The notes below the pieces were generated by a model that did not search any database, had not been told where the DNA came from, and was given only the letters and a program-made list of their open reading frames with translations. This document shows positions 14,371 through 18,157 of a DNA stretch of 18,157 bases, piece by piece. Each line of letters starts with the position of its first letter. The stretch's first letter is position 1. Origin of the DNA: an uncultured Christensenella sp. (GTDB lineage: Bacteria > Bacillota > Clostridia > Christensenellales > UBA3700); contig CAJTKI010000030.1 of NCBI GenBank assembly GCA_910576875.1, positions 1-18,157 of the forward strand, read 5' to 3'. The translations under genes and the position numbers were made by a program.

Positions 14371-16425
14371 ATGAAGAAAAGGCTTATGGCTTTGGTGATA
14401 CTCGTGATCGTACTCGCATCGTTGTTGAGTGCGTGCGCGATGTTCCCGATCAACGGAGATCGGCAGTTTCACCAGGTCGTTGCGACGGTCAACTATAACG
14501 GTATGACGGCCGAACTCTATCGCGGTGAATTGCTCAATTATGTGCTTGCCAACGGCGGCAGTCTGTTGAATTATCTTACGGTAGATCAGATCGTAGAATA
14601 TTTCTATAACAATTTGGCGCAACAGAAATTGTTGTTGTTGTACGCGCAGGAATACATCGCCAAGAACGGCGTCGGTATCGCTGCGGTGACCGACGAGAGC
14701 GAGATCGTGCGGATGTCGTCCGATCCCAAAAACTTCTTGTCGGTGGACGAGCAAAGATATTGCATCGAAATGACCAACAAACAATTTACCCAACAGTGGG
14801 AGACCGAAATTTCCGCGTTGGAGACCAAAGACGACGAGCAGGAAGACGAGACGGAAGAAGACGAAGATTTGCTTGCAGCGCGTCCCGTCCGCGAAAAGGA
14901 AGAGGAGAGTACCGAGTACGAAGATCTCGGCATGACCGACGCGGCGCAGTTGCCGAAGGAATTCCAGACGTTGGCGAACGAAAAGATCGCGGCGGAAAAG
15001 GACAATGTCGCCAAGAAGAATATGGAATACGCGTTGTCCAAACTCAACGATTCGCTCAAAAACAGTTATATGGATTACTCGTACTACCTGCGTCAACAAC
15101 AGCAGCAGCGCGTGATCGAGAAGTATCGCGATGCGTTGGGCAAAGACGTGAAAATCACGCAGGAGGAACTCGACGGCAGATATCAAAAACTCGTCAACGT
15201 CAATCTCGCCGATTATATCGACGACGATGCGTACGCGAGCGCGTTGGAAGGCAGTTCGAGTGTGTACTATCATCGCAATACGGGTTATCTGCGCGTCAGA
15301 AGCATTTTGTTGAAATTCAGCGAAGAGCAGGATTCCGCATTGTCCAACTATAAGGCGATTATCGGCGACAACGATTCCAATAAAAATCAAATCGAACGTT
15401 TCCGCGCGGCATTGGCGTTGGGCAAATATGCGGACGGCGCGGATAATCTCGGTACGTTGGGCGATTTGATGGCGCCGAGCGACTTGCGCGGCATTCAGGT
15501 CAATGTGTCCAACCCCGATTACGATGCGGAAAAAGATCAACTCAAAGACGCTTACACCGATTTGGACGTCGATTATATGACCGTGCTGTATGCGATGGCG
15601 AACAGTATCGCCGCGAAGAAAGCGATGGCGGAACGCGCAATGGACGGCAAAGAGTATTCCGATTTGCAAAAGCAGTTGATCCGCGATTATGCGGCGAACG
15701 AAGCGTTTACCGATTGGATGTATTTGGTCAACGACGACAGCGGCATGTTCAGCAATTCGAGCTATCTCGTTACGCCGGACGGTAAGGATACGTCGTATGT
15801 CAGCGAATATACGGTTTTGGCGCGTCGCTTGGCAGACAGCGCCGCCAATGCGGCAGGCAGCCGCGTGGGCAACACGACGGTAACCCCCGAGGGCAACGCT
15901 ACCGATGTTACGCTTGCGGCATATTCCGGTACGACCACGGCTTTGTCCGATCATCTCGGAGCAAAGAGCGCAAAACTGTATGCGCGTACGATGACGACGA
16001 CGGTCGAAACGGATGCGGAAGAATTGTCCGCGACCGTATATACGTTGGTTACGGCGGAAGGCAATTCGCTGTCCTTTATCGTCAACGATTTCGGTATCCA
16101 TATCGTGATGTTGACCGAAGAAGTTTGCAACGGCGAAAACAGCGTATACGGCTCCTTTGTCGCGCAGGATGTCGGATTCGTCCGCGGACAGGATTATCTG
16201 TTCGACTCTAAAGTGCGTTTTACGTACAACGACGAGAAGACCGAAATTACCGAAATCAAAGTCGAATTCCGTACGATTGCCGAGTATTTGAACGAAGCAA
16301 AAGTAGACGAGGTCGCCGGAGATTTGTATACCCAGCAGAGCGCTCAACTCAATTTGAAGATCGAAGAATATGTCGTCAAACACGACAAGATCTACGAAGA
16401 CGTGAGAAAAGCGGTACAGGGATAA
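14371..16425 (+). CDS. Large foldase-like lipoprotein (SurA_N / parvulin-related)
   Basis: A 684-residue predicted lipoprotein: basic start MKKR, hydrophobic stretch 5-19 and lipobox L19-S20-A21-C22, so lipidation would be at C22 on the outer membrane face. Residues 37-60 (VATVNYNGMTAELYRGELL) resemble the start of SurA/PrsA N-terminal domains. A very acidic stretch covers about 144-186 (DDEQEDETEEDED). Residues 260-273 (VKITQEELDGRYQ) look like the hinge before a PpiC domain. A degenerate parvulin-like fold seems to open at 306-316 (YLRVRSILLKF) and close at 569-583 (FIVNDFGIHIVMLT), with an insertion making it about three times normal size. AAGGAG (14358-14363) lies seven bases upstream. 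A prolyl-isomerase/foldase gene after mfd is common in Clostridia, supporting a PrsA-like role in folding secreted proteins. Catalytic isomerase activity is uncertain. Confidence 0.75.
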   Translation: MKKRLMALVILVIVLASLLSACAMFPINGDRQFHQVVATVNYNGMTAELYRGELLNYVLANGGSLLNYLTVDQIVEYFYNNLAQQKLLLLYAQEYIAKNGVGIAAVTDESEIVRMSSDPKNFLSVDEQRYCIEMTNKQFTQQWETEISALETKDDEQEDETEEDEDLLAARPVREKEEESTEYEDLGMTDAAQLPKEFQTLANEKIAAEKDNVAKKNMEYALSKLNDSLKNSYMDYSYYLRQQQQQRVIEKYRDALGKDVKITQEELDGRYQKLVNVNLADYIDDDAYASALEGSSSVYYHRNTGYLRVRSILLKFSEEQDSALSNYKAIIGDNDSNKNQIERFRAALALGKYADGADNLGTLGDLMAPSDLRGIQVNVSNPDYDAEKDQLKDAYTDLDVDYMTVLYAMANSIAAKKAMAERAMDGKEYSDLQKQLIRDYAANEAFTDWMYLVNDDSGMFSNSSYLVTPDGKDTSYVSEYTVLARRLADSAANAAGSRVGNTTVTPEGNATDVTLAAYSGTTTALSDHLGAKSAKLYARTMTTTVETDAEELSATVYTLVTAEGNSLSFIVNDFGIHIVMLTEEVCNGENSVYGSFVAQDVGFVRGQDYLFDSKVRFTYNDEKTEITEIKVEFRTIAEYLNEAKVDEVAGDLYTQQSAQLNLKIEEYVVKHDKIYEDVRKAVQG

Positions 16426-16441
16426 TCGAAATACGATATAC

Positions 16442-16467
16442 AAAAGACGCGCAAGGCGCGTCTTTTT
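16442..16467 (+). terminator. Intrinsic terminator after the lipoprotein gene
   Basis: AAAAGACGCGC (16442-16452) and GCGCGTCTTTT (16456-16466) form a perfect 11-bp stem with loop AAG, running into a T tract. It ends 18 bases before the Nudix start codon, so the Nudix gene either depends on read-through or uses a promoter I could not identify upstream. Confidence 0.9.
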
Positions 16468-16485
16468 GTTTGGACGGAGGCGACT

Positions 16486-17037
16486 ATGGAATGTGAAGAA
16501 AAACAACTATCGTCACAACTGATCTATGACGGACGCATCTTGCAATTGTATCGGGACAAAGTGGTTTTGCCGGACGGCAGCTGTTCGGATCGTGAGTATG
16601 TGCATCATACGGGCGGCAGCAGCGTATTGGCTGTCGATTCCGACGGGCAAATCTATTTGGTAGAACAGTATCGGTATCCCAATCATTGTACGACATTGGA
16701 GATTCCCGCGGGCAAGCTCGATGCGGGCGAAGATCCGATGATTTGCGCGGTACGGGAGTTGCGGGAAGAGACCGGATTGATCGCGCGCAGCTTGTACGAT
16801 ATGGGGATTTTATTCCCGACGCCCGCGTATACGGACGAACCGTTGCATATCTATTTGTGTACCGACTTCGAAGCGGGCGAGAGTTGTCTCGATGCGCACG
16901 AATTGCTGAATGTCGTAAAATTATCTTTGACCGATGTCATGCAAAAAATTCGGCGCAACGAAATTCGCGACGCAAAGACGGTTGCTGCGATTTTGCGCTA
17001 TGCAACCGGTTTGTATGATTCAAAATTACCTGTATAA
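16486..17037 (+). CDS. nudF: Nudix hydrolase, probable ADP-ribose pyrophosphatase
   Basis: A 183-residue Nudix enzyme. The Nudix box G-x5-E-x7-REU-x-EE-x-GU fits exactly: G76, E82, R90-E91-L92, E94-E95, G97-L98 (REETGL). The preceding VEQYRYP (59-65) and LEIPAGKLD (71-79) are characteristic of the ADP-ribose pyrophosphatase group, which splits ADP-ribose to AMP and ribose 5-phosphate and clears a reactive NAD breakdown product. The ATG at 16486 has GGAGG (16476-16480) five bases upstream. It is convergent with the HAD gene at 17086; no hairpin is seen in the 48 bases between them. The precise substrate is inferred from family only. Confidence 0.9.
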   Translation: MECEEKQLSSQLIYDGRILQLYRDKVVLPDGSCSDREYVHHTGGSSVLAVDSDGQIYLVEQYRYPNHCTTLEIPAGKLDAGEDPMICAVRELREETGLIARSLYDMGILFPTPAYTDEPLHIYLCTDFEAGESCLDAHELLNVVKLSLTDVMQKIRRNEIRDAKTVAAILRYATGLYDSKLPV

Positions 17038-17085
17038 GGGGCGAATTTTCGGCAAATGGAATCGTTTAAGTGCGGATTTGTGCGG

Positions 17086-17712
17086 TCAAAGGATTGCAAG
17101 CAGTTCCGATAAATTGTTGACGATATGATCCGGACGCGGATCTTCAGGCAGCAGGATTTGTTGTTTGGCAATGCCTTGACGGATCCAAATCGTGTGCATA
17201 CCGATTGCGATTGCAGGCAAAATATCGTTATCCAGTCGATCGCCGATCATGACGGCGTGTCGGGCAGTGCAATCCGATTGCGTCAATGCGTAGCGGAAGA
17301 TGCGAGGATCGGGCTTGGCGATGTCGAGTTCGGCAGACGAGACGACGGTGCGGAAATATGTTGCGATTCCGAAGTCACGCAATCGTTGTTGTAAGGCATC
17401 GGATTGGTTGGCAAGGATACAGAGCCGATAACGTGCGAACAACGCTTTCAATGTCGGGATCGCTTCCGGATAAAGCGTTTCGAATTCCGATCGATAGGGA
17501 ATGCGTTCGTGCAATCCCAATTGCTTTAACGCAGTCTCGTATTGCGGCCGGCGGCAACGGGCCGCATTCTGCAATGCGGACAGGATGTCTTGCGCGCGGA
17601 TATGCTTGTCCCGACATTCGACGGTTTGCGCCTGTTCGGTGCAACGACGTTCCCATACGCGGTCTTCGTCGATCAAGGTGTATCCGAGATCGAAAAATAA
17701 GTGCGTGATCAT
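17086..17712 (-). CDS. HAD-family hydrolase with variant motif I
   Basis: A 208-residue haloacid-dehalogenase-superfamily protein (subfamily IA, small alpha-helical cap at about 15-85). Motif I is FFDLGYTLID with nucleophile D8, but the second Asp (position 10), normally the general acid/base of phosphatases, is Gly. Motif II is ILANQSD (99-105), where Ala replaces the usual Thr or Ser. Motif III Lys is K133 (AKPDPRIF) and motif IV is GDRLDND (157-163). Many annotated clostridial HAD proteins of this type share these changes, so this may be a distinct subgroup with altered or weak phosphatase activity. GGGAG (minus strand of 17721-17725) lies eight bases before the ATG. It has its own promoter. 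The substrate is unknown. Confidence 0.88.
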   Translation of the reverse strand: MITHLFFDLGYTLIDEDRVWERRCTEQAQTVECRDKHIRAQDILSALQNAARCRRPQYETALKQLGLHERIPYRSEFETLYPEAIPTLKALFARYRLCILANQSDALQQRLRDFGIATYFRTVVSSAELDIAKPDPRIFRYALTQSDCTARHAVMIGDRLDNDILPAIAIGMHTIWIRQGIAKQQILLPEDPRPDHIVNNLSELLAIL

Positions 17713-17734
17713 TGTTTAAACTCCCTTGTATTTC

Positions 17735-17763
17735 ATTATAATCTGCCTGCGGAAGAATTGCAA
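17735..17763 (-). promoter_or_regulatory. Promoter of the HAD hydrolase gene
   Basis: On the minus strand TTGCAA (17763-17758) and a perfect TATAAT (17740-17735) are 17 bases apart, 22 bases upstream of the ATG. The start site would fall just before the ribosome binding site. An inverted repeat CGCTTG-TG-CAAGCG (17769-17782) sits immediately upstream of the -35 box. Confidence 0.7.
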
Positions 17764-17870
17764 GATGTCGCTTGTGCAAGCGGCGCGAGAATTGTGTGCA
17801 TTGTGCATTGCGCGGCGGGCGAGAATTGGATGCAACCGATGATGGATCGAGCAGGGTATGTTAGGGAGAA

Positions 17871-17901
17871 ATAAAAACGGAACGCAATTTGCGTTCCGTT
17901 T
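17871..17901 (-). terminator. Intrinsic terminator of the minus-strand gene at the right edge
   Basis: A perfect 13-bp inverted repeat, AAACGGAACGCAA (17875-17887) and TTGCGTTCCGTTT (17889-17901), has a single central base. On the minus strand it is followed by TTTTTAT, and it lies 20 bases past the TAA of the partial gene. On the plus strand it has only a short T tract and no gene upstream, so the minus strand is the likely user. Confidence 0.88.
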
Positions 17902-17921
17902 CCATTGCAACCGATTTCGGT

Positions 17922-18157
17922 TTATTTCTTTTGTTTGTTGACGACGGGATTGTTGGTTGCGTTCTCGCCCTTGATCGGGTTGACGCCCTTGAACTCGGGT
18001 TTCAAGTTGCCGTTTTCGTCGAATCTGTGCGGATAGCAAGCGATAACCGTCATTTTGATGCCGTCATCCAGCGTGCCGCCGCCGTTGTATCCGAATTCGT
18101 CGTAATGCAGAATCTCTCTGCTCTTTGCGCAATCTTCGGCGTTGAAGAAATCTTTGG
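17922..18157 (-). CDS. Unrecognised protein, C-terminal part (start beyond right edge)
   Basis: On the minus strand a frame is open from the window edge to TAA at 17922-17924, giving 77 visible residues. I do not recognise a family. The visible part begins KDFFNAEDCAKSREILHYD, contains a Gly-rich turn (YNGGGTLDDG) and a central hydrophobic strand (KMTVIACYP), and ends in a polar, Asn- and Lys-rich tail (ENATNNPVVNKQKK). Codon use matches the neighbours, a ribosomal-type terminator follows directly, and the neighbouring strand shows no better frame, so it is very likely a real gene. Two Cys are visible, and there is no membrane segment in this portion. Confidence 0.75.
   Translation of the reverse strand, partial: KDFFNAEDCAKSREILHYDEFGYNGGGTLDDGIKMTVIACYPHRFDENGNLKPEFKGVNPIKGENATNNPVVNKQKK

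Noticed and set aside
14278..16506. A 742-codon open frame antisense to the lipoprotein gene
   Set aside because: It spans a strong promoter, a lipoprotein gene with signal peptide and a terminator on the other strand. The apparent hydrophobic stretches are reverse-complement artefacts of Asp/Glu/Lys codons.

Overview
The window reads as a chromosomal segment of a moderately GC-rich member of the Bacillota, most likely an uncultured gut-type Clostridia (inference). The evidence is the strong AAGGAG-type ribosome binding sites, compact gene packing with ATGA overlaps, sigma-A-like promoters, a BspA-type leucine-rich repeat surface protein, and Bacillota-style neighbourhoods (walJ near rlmH; pth-mfd followed by a foldase-like lipoprotein). 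Codon choice is strongly skewed to GCG, CGC, GAT and ATC. As a result TTA, CTA and TCA are rare and long open frames appear antisense to real genes; I treat these as shadows.

Layout, left to right. (1) The 3' part of a BspA-like surface protein, entering from the left edge with two His/Cys-rich 52-residue repeats and a block of LRR_5 repeats, ends at an intrinsic terminator. (2) fhs (formate-tetrahydrofolate ligase) and glnS (glutaminyl-tRNA synthetase) form a two-gene operon from a near-consensus promoter, ended by a hairpin that can serve both strands. (3) On the minus strand lie the two subunits of a class I iron-sulfur fumarase; the alpha subunit precedes and is translationally coupled to beta. 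(4) Divergent from the fumarase, through overlapping promoters, starts a seven-gene plus-strand cluster: walJ-like metallo-hydrolase, CPBP membrane protease, rlmH, M14 metallopeptidase, tadA, pth and mfd. Three of its junctions are ATGA overlaps. (5) A promoter inside the mfd 3' end drives a large foldase-like (SurA_N/parvulin-related) lipoprotein with its own terminator. (6) A Nudix ADP-ribose pyrophosphatase (plus) converges on a HAD-family hydrolase (minus). (7) After about 200 bases of intergenic DNA, the 3' end of an unrecognised minus-strand gene runs off the right edge.

Most of the content is housekeeping: one-carbon and fumarate metabolism, tRNA charging and editing, peptidyl-tRNA recycling, ribosome methylation, transcription-coupled repair and extracytoplasmic protein folding. 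I found no CRISPR array, insertion sequence, integrase, prophage gene, tRNA, rRNA or recognisable riboswitch. I did not find a convincing new multi-gene system. The points most worth checking are the expanded and divergent foldase lipoprotein, the membrane protease between walJ and rlmH, the M14 peptidase whose usual substrate-binding arginine looks replaced, GlnRS in a Clostridia-like genome, and the unknown partial gene at the right edge.
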